Origin: Caldifarciminota bacterium
GTDB taxonomy: Bacteria; Hydrothermota; Tepidihabitantia; B3-TA06
Length of the DNA: 64,000 bases
NCBI GenBank assembly: GCA_016934635.1
Contig: JAFGSK010000072.1
Location: 31,355-95,354 of the forward strand
Direction: 5' to 3'
Below the pieces are notes generated by a model. That model had not been told where the DNA came from, did no database searches, and saw only the letters and a list, made by a program, of their open reading frames with translations. Numbering within the stretch: the stretch's first letter is position 1; each line of letters begins with the position of its first letter. The position numbers and the translations under genes are program-made. Below, piece after piece: positions 51,122 through 59,096 of this stretch.

Positions 51122-53605
51122 TTATATAACGAAGTTGACGAGCTTATCTGGAACATATATGGTTTTCTTTGGTTCCGCTACCAAGTACCCCTTAACCGCC
51201 TCAATCTCTTTGGCCCGAGCAATCACCTCGTCCCCGGGTGTGTCCTTGTGAACCTCAAGCCTACCCCTTAACCTGCCGTTAACCTGCACGATAACTGTCA
51301 CCATGTCCTCAACCACAGCATCGGCATCGTAATCCGGCCATGATGAACGGAACACACTCTCGGTATGCCCGAAAGCCTCCCACAATTCCTCTGCGATGAA
51401 CGGGGCAAAAGGAGCAAGTAGCTGAGTAAGACGCTCCATCGCGAAACGGGCAACAGAACTATTCTTGGCTTCTGAGTTGGCGTAAAGGTTCATGAACTCC
51501 ATCATCCTGGCAACGGCGGTGTTGTAGCTCATTTGCTCTGCGTCTAGTGAGACCTGCTTGATGGTCTTGTGGATTGCCTTGTAGATTTCGTAGGGGCCGA
51601 TTTTTAAGTCGGCCCGTCCCTTAACAGGGCTGACCTGAAGGTCAGCCCCTACGTCACCCGCCTCAATCTTGGTCGCAGCCATGCCCTCTGCGTAGACCCG
51701 CTCAAGGAACCTGGTCGAACCCTTGACGTTTTCCTCGGACCACAGAACCTCGCGGTCAGGCGGAGCAAAGAAGAACATTGCCACCCGGGCGGCGTCGATC
51801 CCGATGCGCTCCATCAGATCCCGAGGCGAAACGACGTTGCCCTTGGACTTGCTCATCACATCGCCCGCTTCATCGAACACCATTCCGTGATTGAAGAGCT
51901 TTGTGACCGGCTCCTCGACCGGTGATACCCCTATGTCATACAAGAACATGGTGATGAAGCGGAAGTAGATCAGGTGCCCTGTGGCGTGTTCGTCACCGCC
52001 GATGTAAAGGTCGATGGGCAGCCACTTGCGAGCCTCTGATTTTCGGAATATCTCACCCGAGTTTTTGTTATCCACGTAGCGAAGATGATACCAGGCTGAG
52101 TCCACGAAGGTATCCATCGTATCGGCGTCTCTCTGGGCGTCTTCGCCGCACTTAGGGCATTTTGTGTTCATGAATTCCGGAACCGAACTCAAAGGAGACC
52201 GACCCTTGGGAACGAAATCGACCCTGCTCTCATCAGGCAGGAGAACCGGCAACTCATCGGCGGGTACAGGGACCATCCCGCACCTGGGGCAGTGGATCAT
52301 GGGTATCGGCGCGCCCCAGTAACGCTGTCTGGAGATCAACCAGTCCCTGAGTCTGAAGGATACCGCAGGCTTGCCGAAGCCCTTCTGAGCCGCATATTCG
52401 GCAACGTTCTTGATACCTACCTCTGAGTCGGTGCCGTCGAATGGGCCGGATTCCGTCATCACACCGGGGTCTACATAAGCCTCGTCCATCTTCCGTACAT
52501 CGAGTTCAGCGCCAGGCGGATTGATTACAACCTTTACAGGTATGTCGTACTTTTGTGCAAACTCGAAATCCCGCTGGTCGTGCGCCGGTACGGCCATTAC
52601 TATTCCGGTTCCGTACGATGCCAGGACGTAATCCGCAACCCAGAGTGCAACTTTATCTCCGGAGAAAGGATTGCGCACCCGTAAGCCTGTATCCACACCG
52701 TCCTTTTCCCGGTCCTCAGTCAATCTCTCAATCTCAGATTTTGCAAGGGCCTTATTACGGTAGGCAATCACTGTATCCTTGTTGGGCATACGATCTATGA
52801 GCTTGGAAACCAGCTTGTGTTCCGGTGCTATGGCCATGTAAGTTACACCGTATACGGTGTCCGGCCTTGTGGTGAAGATGGGGAGTTTCACTTCCGCATC
52901 GTCTTCTAACTCGAATACCAGCTCCGCCCCCTCAGACCGACCGATCCAGTTCCGCTGCATTATCTTTATAGGTTCAGGCCACTCAGGCAGTTTATCCAGG
53001 TTGTCGAGTAATCTCTGGGCGTAATCGGTGATCTTGAAGTACCACTGAACCAGTTCCCTCTTCTCGACCTCTGAATCACATCTCCAGCACTTACCTGAAA
53101 TAACCTGTTCATTTGCCAGTACTGTATTGCATGAAGGACACCAGTTCACCAGGCCTGTATCACGGTAAGCAAGATCTTTCTCGTAGAGTTTAAGGAAAAG
53201 CCATTGGGTCCAGCGGTAGTAGTCCGGATTGCATGTCCTGACCTCTCTCGACCAGTCGTAGCTGATACCCAGTTTCTTGATAGTCTCGGTTGCTTTTTGT
53301 ATATTAGCTTCAGTCCATTTCCGTGGAGATTCCTTACGTTTAATCGCAGCCTCTTCAGCCGGTAAACCGAAGGCGTCGAATCCGAATGGATGAATGAGGT
53401 CGTAACCATGCATCCTTTTATAACGCCACACAAAGTCCCCTATGATGTAGTTTCGAAAATGACCGATGTGGATGTCACCAGAGGTGTAAAGAAACATTTC
53501 CAATTGGTAAAACTTGCGTTTAGGATTCGCCTGCGTATCGTACAAGTTCCAATCATCCCAGCGCTTGAGCCAACGCGCCTCGATTTCCTTATGCGAATAT
53601 TTCAT
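51122..53605 (-). CDS. leuS: leucyl-tRNA synthetase with an in-frame palindromic insert
   Basis: 827 residues from ATG 53605, four bases after GAGGAG (the TTG one codon before is less likely). Class I landmarks are DIHIGHFRNY (HIGH), CPSCNTVLANEQV zinc region, the CP1 editing domain with TFTTRPDT-type sequence (IFTTRPDTVYGVTYM), DTMDTFVDSAWYHLRY, and VMSKSKGN (KMSKS). In the anticodon-binding region, the stretch GADLQVSPVKGRADLKIGPY (51591-51651) is foreign-looking and encoded by a palindromic repeat, without breaking the frame. The 5' end overlaps holA by 17 bases. Confidence 0.97.
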   Translation of the reverse strand: MKYSHKEIEARWLKRWDDWNLYDTQANPKRKFYQLEMFLYTSGDIHIGHFRNYIIGDFVWRYKRMHGYDLIHPFGFDAFGLPAEEAAIKRKESPRKWTEANIQKATETIKKLGISYDWSREVRTCNPDYYRWTQWLFLKLYEKDLAYRDTGLVNWCPSCNTVLANEQVISGKCWRCDSEVEKRELVQWYFKITDYAQRLLDNLDKLPEWPEPIKIMQRNWIGRSEGAELVFELEDDAEVKLPIFTTRPDTVYGVTYMAIAPEHKLVSKLIDRMPNKDTVIAYRNKALAKSEIERLTEDREKDGVDTGLRVRNPFSGDKVALWVADYVLASYGTGIVMAVPAHDQRDFEFAQKYDIPVKVVINPPGAELDVRKMDEAYVDPGVMTESGPFDGTDSEVGIKNVAEYAAQKGFGKPAVSFRLRDWLISRQRYWGAPIPMIHCPRCGMVPVPADELPVLLPDESRVDFVPKGRSPLSSVPEFMNTKCPKCGEDAQRDADTMDTFVDSAWYHLRYVDNKNSGEIFRKSEARKWLPIDLYIGGDEHATGHLIYFRFITMFLYDIGVSPVEEPVTKLFNHGMVFDEAGDVMSKSKGNVVSPRDLMERIGIDAARVAMFFFAPPDREVLWSEENVKGSTRFLERVYAEGMAATKIEAGDVGADLQVSPVKGRADLKIGPYEIYKAIHKTIKQVSLDAEQMSYNTAVARMMEFMNLYANSEAKNSSVARFAMERLTQLLAPFAPFIAEELWEAFGHTESVFRSSWPDYDADAVVEDMVTVIVQVNGRLRGRLEVHKDTPGDEVIARAKEIEAVKGYLVAEPKKTIYVPDKLVNFVI
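51591..51651. repeat. palindromic repeat inserted within leuS
   Basis: The 61 bp begin TAGGGGC and end GCCCCTA. Inside are two hairpins: GGCCGA..TCGGCC (51596-51615) and CTGACCT-GA-AGGTCAG (51630-51645). It adds about 20 residues to the protein in frame. Confidence 0.85.
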
Positions 53606-54638
53606 CAAACTCCTCTACACTTGTAGGTGCAAGATTTCCGATCACTACTTGTTCCAGCATCGCCTCGGCATCCCGACCTGTAATCTTGACTGCAAGATCG
53701 ACCTCCGCCAATGCTTTGAGCAGGCGATGAAGCTTCTTGCTGGGCCATTTCCGTGCCCTATCCGGATACTCTTTCTGTAATAACCACTTCCTTGAACCTA
53801 ACCTTAAGGCCTTTGCGATTTCTTCTCGTGATGCCTTACCCGCTATTAATTCGTTGTATTTAAGCAAACGAAACGCTTCATTTGTCAAGATGCGTACTAT
53901 TTGAAGTATACCATCATTTTTGTTAAAACTCAACACACGCCGCATTTCACTCGAGGCAAGGTCTCTATTGCGGGAAAATACCGCTTTCATGCAATCGTAT
54001 ATACTCTTCTCAAATGAATCGTGCAGCAGATCCTCGACATCTGCAAGCTTAATATTCTTTTTCTCCCCTCGAAAAATATCCAACTTGTCAAGCATCTGGG
54101 AGAGCGCTAAAAGATTTGCAGCTGATATGTCTATCATATAATCAAATGTTTCTTTGCTTACGGTGAAATCCCTTTTTGAGATTTCATCTTCCAGCCACTT
54201 TTCCAGCTCTTTAGGCCGGGGTGGATTTAGCTGACATACGGCGATCTTATGTTCTTGAGCCCAGGCTACCAGATTATCCACAGATTTTTTCGCTTTATCC
54301 ACCTGTGCAGTCAGGATCAGGATTCGGTCCTTGCTATTAGTTAAGATTAGTTTCTCGAGTGCATGAAGCTGGCTTTCCGTTAATCTGTGAGCCGAGCGGA
54401 CCAGGGTCAGCTTGGTTGCACTGTCGAATGAGAGGGAAACAGTCGCAGAGGCAATACAGCGTATATCCAATTCAGAAGCGTCCACAACCTCATACCCCCA
54501 GCCGCCGCGGGAGTAGTTCTCCTTCAAAAGTTTAATGATTTCCTCGAAGAAGAACGCCTCTTGACCGAAAATAAGTACGGTCCCGGGTAGATCCCGAGCT
54601 TTTATACATTTCGTTAACTCTCCCCGAGTATACCGCAT
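53589..54638 (-). CDS. holA: DNA polymerase III delta subunit
   Basis: 349 residues, near the usual 340. The delta subunit opens the beta clamp for loading. Recognised from GTVLIFGQEAFFFEEIIKLLKE, RILILTAQVDKAKK, the A-x-x-LE-KW pattern (LEKWLEDEISKRDF), ANLLALSQMLDKLDIF and DLLHDSFEKSIYDCMKAVFSRNRDLA, matching HolA domain III. Sequence conservation in this family is low, but operon position before leuS and length support it. ATG 54638 is 6 bases from the -10 box. Confidence 0.88.
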   Translation of the reverse strand: MRYTRGELTKCIKARDLPGTVLIFGQEAFFFEEIIKLLKENYSRGGWGYEVVDASELDIRCIASATVSLSFDSATKLTLVRSAHRLTESQLHALEKLILTNSKDRILILTAQVDKAKKSVDNLVAWAQEHKIAVCQLNPPRPKELEKWLEDEISKRDFTVSKETFDYMIDISAANLLALSQMLDKLDIFRGEKKNIKLADVEDLLHDSFEKSIYDCMKAVFSRNRDLASSEMRRVLSFNKNDGILQIVRILTNEAFRLLKYNELIAGKASREEIAKALRLGSRKWLLQKEYPDRARKWPSKKLHRLLKALAEVDLAVKITGRDAEAMLEQVVIGNLAPTSVEEFDEIFA

Positions 54639-54643
54639 CTTTA

Positions 54644-54672
54644 ATGATATAAAGATTTGTGCTTAATGTCAA
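54644..54672 (-). promoter_or_regulatory. promoter of holA-leuS (leaderless type)
   Basis: Minus strand: TTGACA (54672-54667), 17 bp, TATCAT (54649-54644), then 5 bases to ATG. Confidence 0.7.
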
Positions 54673-54709
54673 GATTCAAGTTATTTACAGAATCCGGATG
54701 GTTGAATAC

Positions 54710-54738
54710 TTGACAACTTGAGTGAACATGAGTAAAGT
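54710..54738 (+). promoter_or_regulatory. promoter of LRR lipoprotein 1
   Basis: TTGACA (54710-54715), 17 bp, TAAAGT (54733-54738). It shows that the ATG at 54722-54728 region is upstream of the transcript start and that the gene begins at 54767. Confidence 0.65.
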
Positions 54739-54766
54739 ATTCTTCAATATGATCGAGGAGGAGTCT

Positions 54767-55822
54767 ATGAGAAGTAGTGATGTCAGGCGATGGGCGGAAG
54801 CTTTCCTGTTTATTCTCTTAGCCGCGGTAGCGGACTGTGGCTATCAGGCAAAAAAAATTGTCATCGTTAATGAAGACGGCGACATTGATGAATCGGACGT
54901 GACCGATCTTGAACCGGGCGATGATTTCCTATACCTTTACGGTTATTACTACCCCTGGCAGGGCGAAGATACGCTAAACGTTCGTAGGGACCAAAGATTC
55001 CTTTACGTAGAGGAAAAACTGGCAGGGGCCAATCTGAGTAAGGTTCCACTTGAAGAGTTGGCTGACACTGGAAATATAATCGCACTCCTGATGGTTCAAG
55101 CATCTAACCTTTCTCATCTTGGACGATTTTCAAATCTCAAGGCCTTATCGTGCTTTATCTTCAGTGATAGTGACTGGGTAAATCTCAAGAGGCTTGACAA
55201 CCTCTCCGTCCTGGAAGCCTTCGGCCCTGGGATAAACGACACTAGTCTTAAACATCTCGTCGATTTGACCGGACTTAAGGTTCTATGCCTTTCTGAGAAT
55301 AAGATCACCGATAAAGGGCTGGTCTACCTGGAACCCCTTACCGATCTGAGGTCCCTGGATTTGGAATTCACCCATTGTTCGGATACCGGTTTGATCCATC
55401 TTGAGGGACTCGTAAATCTAAGGAAGTTGAATCTGCATCTGGTTTACATCTCGGATGAAGGCCTTATTCACCTTGCCAATCTCAAGAATCTCAGGGAGTT
55501 ACACCTATGGGGAAAAGGCATCTCCGACAGAGGAATAGCCTATCTTAAGAATCTTCCTTACCTGCGGAAGTTGAGTCTGGAGTATACGTCCATTACGAGT
55601 GAGGGTATTGCCTCGCTTAAGGGTTTCGTAGCCTTGAAAGAACTGACCCTGACCTTTACACCTTTGGTTGATGAAAACCTCCAAGCACTCAAGAAGCTGA
55701 AGAACCTCGATGTACTCAGGATAGGTGAGATCGACATATCCGCTAACAATCTGGACACACTCGAGAAAGCTTTGCCGAAGTGCGATATCAAACGCAGTCA
55801 TTATATCCCGCTTCCGCCTTGA
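54767..55822 (+). CDS. LRR lipoprotein 1 (YPWQGED family)
   Basis: 351 residues from ATG 54767 behind GAGGAGGAG. The signal ends in a lipobox (AVADC, C24). The N-domain (about 25-110) has IVNEDGDIDESDVTDLEPGDD and YYPWQGEDTLNVRR. It is followed by about nine LRRs of the 24-residue kind (LTGLKVLCLSENKITDKGLVYLEPL). The C-terminus caps with ALPKCDIKR, matching ALPECEIRY of LRR 2. It is one of four family members at this end of the window. Probably outer-surface or periplasmic, protein-binding; function unknown. Confidence 0.85.
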   Translation: MRSSDVRRWAEAFLFILLAAVADCGYQAKKIVIVNEDGDIDESDVTDLEPGDDFLYLYGYYYPWQGEDTLNVRRDQRFLYVEEKLAGANLSKVPLEELADTGNIIALLMVQASNLSHLGRFSNLKALSCFIFSDSDWVNLKRLDNLSVLEAFGPGINDTSLKHLVDLTGLKVLCLSENKITDKGLVYLEPLTDLRSLDLEFTHCSDTGLIHLEGLVNLRKLNLHLVYISDEGLIHLANLKNLRELHLWGKGISDRGIAYLKNLPYLRKLSLEYTSITSEGIASLKGFVALKELTLTFTPLVDENLQALKKLKNLDVLRIGEIDISANNLDTLEKALPKCDIKRSHYIPLPP

Positions 55823-55846
55823 CATAGTAATCAGTTCCGGTATGAT
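55819..55846 (+). promoter_or_regulatory. promoter of the SH3b lipoprotein gene
   Basis: TTGACA (55819-55824, overlapping the LRR 1 stop), 16 bp, TATGAT (55841-55846); AGGAGG precedes GTG 55873. Confidence 0.65.
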
Positions 55847-55872
55847 GAGGAAAACAAGACCAGGAGGCGAAC

Positions 55873-56508
55873 GTGAAATCCAGTGATTTCTTCAAGGGGA
55901 TATTGATTGCGATTATCCTTGCAGCAGTTGGAGGTGCAGCAAACTGTAACAAACCAAAGAACGATGTTCAGGAAGCCGATACCAGCGAGGTTACTCAGCT
56001 AGAAAAGGCCTGCCATGCCACGATAACCGGTTCGGGTGTGAACGTGCGGAGAGGCCCCGGGATCGACTACAAGGTCTCCTTTCAACTGGATAAAGGTGAT
56101 GAAGTCGAGATACTCGAGGAACGCTATCAAGACGCCGATGGCGCCGACATTGAATTCACCAACTACGAATGGGTCGATACCGGCGGCGGGTACTATGCTC
56201 CACCTTATAAGTTCGAGGACGGGGTAATGACCGCCTCCCATAAAGTGGACGAGGACTTTACCCTTAACAAGGGTATGGCTGTGAAGGCGTGCTTTTCGGC
56301 TGATCCAGGCGGTCACGGCTGGGTGCATGTCGAATACGTAACCGCAGGCCAGAAGGATACACTGAAGCTGATGGAACTCGATATGGTTGCGTTCCGGGAC
56401 AAGGTCAAGCGCATGGGCGGCACACCATGGTACAAGATTAAGGATAAGATAGGTAACACCGGCTGGGTGTACGGGGACTACGTTTTACCCGAAGAAATCA
56501 CGGAGTGA
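55873..56508 (+). CDS. SH3b-domain lipoprotein
   Basis: 211 residues, GTG start six bases after AGGAGG. The signal ends at GAANC (C25), a weak lipobox. A bacterial SH3 domain follows: TITGSGVNVRRGPGIDYKVSFQLDKGDEVEILEE, with the typical NVRxGPG turn; a second half-domain near the end (PWYKIKDKIGNTGWVYGDYVLPEE) looks like another SH3b strand set. SH3b domains often bind cell-wall peptides. The last 15 bases repeat the words GATTTCTTCGGGA/CGAAGAAATC around the stop, forming a possible hairpin (56489-56516). Confidence 0.88.
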   Translation: MKSSDFFKGILIAIILAAVGGAANCNKPKNDVQEADTSEVTQLEKACHATITGSGVNVRRGPGIDYKVSFQLDKGDEVEILEERYQDADGADIEFTNYEWVDTGGGYYAPPYKFEDGVMTASHKVDEDFTLNKGMAVKACFSADPGGHGWVHVEYVTAGQKDTLKLMELDMVAFRDKVKRMGGTPWYKIKDKIGNTGWVYGDYVLPEEITE

Positions 56509-56516
56509 TTTCTTCG
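56489..56516 (+). terminator. hairpin across the SH3b gene stop
   Basis: CCCGAAGAAATCAC (56489-56502) pairs with GTGATTTCTTCGGG (56503-56516), a long perfect stem that spans the TGA. No T-run follows, so a terminator or mRNA end-protecting role is uncertain. Confidence 0.5.
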
Positions 56517-56550
56517 GGACCTGTACGGGTAGTACGGGTAATACAGCCTG

Positions 56551-56594
56551 TAGGGGCACATGGCTTCGCCGCTTCGCGTCATGATTTGCCCCTA
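56551..56594. repeat. TAGGGGC-type palindromic element
   Basis: TAGGGGCA (56551-56558) and TGCCCCTA (56587-56594) flank a GC-rich core. It lies in the gap before the gene at 56631. Confidence 0.65.
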
Positions 56595-56630
56595 CCCTGT
56601 AGTGTAACACAATATTCAAAAGGAGGTGGA

Positions 56631-57362
56631 ATGGGTGATGAGGCTGTGGGGAGTATGTTTGAGTGGAAGATTGAACCACACCTTTGGGAAAGTAATAGGG
56701 GAGATAGATTCTCAGCAGGTGCAATTAATTTCACTGTAACTGGTGATTCGATTAGAGCTGAGTGCAAGGGCACGGGCGTAGAGTCTGTGATTTTTCTAGA
56801 CAAGGCTTTTAAGATTGCGGAGATAATAGTTGATTCATACATTCTAGATAGAGGACATTTCTTTCAAGTCGTTGGGCTTATCGAAAAATATCAAAAAGCA
56901 AAATCTGCACCTCCTACTGTCATCGAAAAACCTGAAGGTGAAAAAGCCCCTACGAGGCGCTATGTATCCATTGGGGCGACGGATATTGAGGGTGATGTTT
57001 ATGTTATTGATAGACGTGGAGATTCGGGTTCTATTCAAGATACGTTCCGATATGCACTTTCGGATAAAGGCCTAACTCTTCGTGCAGCGATGGGTTACTA
57101 CCGTTTAGCGTTGTCAGGTTTAGATCAACTCGCAATCGCGGGCAACCTTTACATGGCGATGGAGGTACTAATTCGTAAATTCGGTGGTGAGGGAGAGACT
57201 GCCGAAGCACTCAAGGTCTCTAAGAGGAAGTTCAAGAATATAAAGATGTGGCTTGACAGAGGTCGACATGTTCCCCGCAAAGGGTTGTCTGATTTGACCG
57301 TTGAGCGACTTCAGATCTGTAAAAGGGAAGTCCGGGAATACATCCTTGCCTACGTGGAGTGA
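56631..57362 (+). CDS. orphan hypothetical protein, helical C-terminal half
   Basis: 243 residues from ATG 56631, five bases after AAAAGGAGGT; the frame open back to 56505 is not coding. Not recognised. No signal peptide or membrane segment. The first ~90 residues are beta-like, then a charged linker (IEKPEGEKAPTRR), a short strand region (YVSIGATDIEGDVYVIDRRGDSG) and a helical C-terminal domain (about 145-243), where LYMAMEVLIRKFGGEGETAEALKVS recalls HEPN-like helical domains; that is a guess from shape. No neighbour gives a clue. Confidence 0.65.
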   Translation: MGDEAVGSMFEWKIEPHLWESNRGDRFSAGAINFTVTGDSIRAECKGTGVESVIFLDKAFKIAEIIVDSYILDRGHFFQVVGLIEKYQKAKSAPPTVIEKPEGEKAPTRRYVSIGATDIEGDVYVIDRRGDSGSIQDTFRYALSDKGLTLRAAMGYYRLALSGLDQLAIAGNLYMAMEVLIRKFGGEGETAEALKVSKRKFKNIKMWLDRGRHVPRKGLSDLTVERLQICKREVREYILAYVE

Positions 57363-57379
57363 CTGAAAACACGTAGCGC

Positions 57380-57414
57380 GGGTCTTTAGACCCTTAGCGA
57401 AGCTGAAGCTTCGC
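57380..57414. repeat. two adjacent hairpins after the orphan gene
   Basis: GGGTCT-TT-AGACCC (57380-57393) and GCGAAGC-TGAA-GCTTCGC (57397-57414). REP-like; no T-run. Confidence 0.6.
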
Positions 57415-57529
57415 ATTACCTTGGCTACGGCATGGATTCTTAGGACTATTCAGATAAACATCCTGATTTCTTGATTCGTCCAATACAGTATATTGTCAAC
57501 CATGCAGGATCGAGTTCACTGTAAACATA

Positions 57530-57557
57530 TTGACACAGGCCTGAATTTATTTATAAT
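57530..57557 (+). promoter_or_regulatory. promoter of TPR paralogue 1
   Basis: TTGACA (57530-57535), 16 bp, TATAAT (57552-57557). GTG 57574 has AAGAAGG five bases before it; the longer frame from 57493 crosses this promoter. Confidence 0.75.
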
Positions 57558-57573
57558 AGACAAGAAGGTAGCA

Positions 57574-58920
57574 GTGAAGAAAAAAAATATATTAATTCTC
57601 GCGTTTGTTTTGATTATAGTTGTTGTTTTCCCAGGCTTCAAGGTTTATTCAGATTATGGCCCAAGGGTTAACAAGCTCCTCGAGAAAGGCATCGAGCTCT
57701 ATTACGCCAAGGACTTCCGGGATGCTATCGAGAGGTTTAAGAAAGCCCTTCGAATTGAACTCGAATGCGTGGACGCTCGCATCGGATCAGGTCTATCAAT
57801 GTACTATCTATTTCGAGACCTTGATACGACTGATTTCTACGAAGACAGCATGGCTCTTGTTAGGAGTGAATTCGAGAAGGCTTTCCAGCAAGACTCCACC
57901 CATCCATTGGCGAACTTGTTCTACGGTGAAAAGTGTTTTCCTTGGATGGATCCTTATCCCGAAGACGGAGAAGAGCACATGGAAAACCTTAATAAAGCTA
58001 TATATTACATGGAAAGATCGATAGAGATAGATCCCTCTCTTGCCTACCCTCACATTATTATATGGGGGGCTTATCTTATGAAAGGCGACGTTCAGAGGGC
58101 GAATTACCACATCAAAGAACTTGCCAGAAAGAACTACTACCCGCAGCGGGTGCTCGATTATGCCCATAATCTGCTTGTTTCCGCGGACTCGGGAGGAATA
58201 ATCTTCACCAACGGGGATAACGATACCTATCCGTTGCTGGTTTTGCAGCAAGGACATGGATTCCGCAAAGACGTCAGGGTCGTTAACACAAGTCTGCTCA
58301 ATACTTCCTGGTATGCCAAGATCATGAGAGATTCTTTCAACGTACCCATCACCTATCCGGATTCTGTTTTGGATGACTTCGTAATGTACTGGTATAGAGA
58401 GAATGGAGAATTTGTTCTCCCTGCACTTATCTACATAGGGCACATTGCTGAGAATGCGGTAAAGTTCGAGAACGGCCCGCCGGTTTACTTTTCAAGGACT
58501 CTCACGCAGAGTTTTACAGAGAAATATCGTAAGAATCTTTGCATAGAAGGGACGCTTTCCAGGTACTATCCGGATAGCGTTCCATGGATTGACGCTAATA
58601 AGTTAGTTGAAAACCTGACAAGGAAATATGTAATTCGGGATTATGGTAAAGGAGTAGAGTGGGAAGCTAATTTTTCTCCAATAACCAGGACTAATCGTAA
58701 TATGGAAGCTATATATATACCACTATACGTTGACGCTGCGCGGTGCTTTGCCTATAATGATCTGCAATACTTTGCAGTTGAATACTTTCGTAGGGCATTT
58801 GAGATTGCAGAGAAAGCCGATCCCGAGTTGATTGAATACGTGATCAGGATTTGGTTGAAGCTTTATCCCGACGACGCTGAGGCGTTAAGATTAAAGAAGA
58901 AGTACAAGGTTCACGATTGA
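57574..58920 (+). CDS. membrane-anchored TPR protein, paralogue 1
   Basis: 448 residues from GTG 57574. A basic start (KKKN) and one hydrophobic segment (ILILAFVLIIVVVFPGF) form an uncleaved anchor or signal. TPR-like helices follow (LLEKGIELYYAKDFRDAIERFKKAL; WGAYLMKGDVQRANYHIKELA). The block IIFTNGDNDTYPLLVLQQGHGFRKDVRVVNTSLL matches a well-known motif at the C-terminus of DUF2723 membrane proteins. It is paralogous to the next gene. Role unknown; probably envelope. Confidence 0.82.
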   Translation: MKKKNILILAFVLIIVVVFPGFKVYSDYGPRVNKLLEKGIELYYAKDFRDAIERFKKALRIELECVDARIGSGLSMYYLFRDLDTTDFYEDSMALVRSEFEKAFQQDSTHPLANLFYGEKCFPWMDPYPEDGEEHMENLNKAIYYMERSIEIDPSLAYPHIIIWGAYLMKGDVQRANYHIKELARKNYYPQRVLDYAHNLLVSADSGGIIFTNGDNDTYPLLVLQQGHGFRKDVRVVNTSLLNTSWYAKIMRDSFNVPITYPDSVLDDFVMYWYRENGEFVLPALIYIGHIAENAVKFENGPPVYFSRTLTQSFTEKYRKNLCIEGTLSRYYPDSVPWIDANKLVENLTRKYVIRDYGKGVEWEANFSPITRTNRNMEAIYIPLYVDAARCFAYNDLQYFAVEYFRRAFEIAEKADPELIEYVIRIWLKLYPDDAEALRLKKKYKVHD

Positions 58921-59096
58921 CTGAAAATAAAATATAGAGGAGTCGGCTTAAACAAACAAGTATTACCTCTCCCCCCGGTGCAGTGCACCGATTCCTTCCG
59001 TCAGGAAGGGGGAGGCTTTGTTCAATGGACAAAATCTCAGGTTAACTTCAAGAGACCTGACCCGTCCAATAAACATCATCCAAGCGAGGAGGATGA

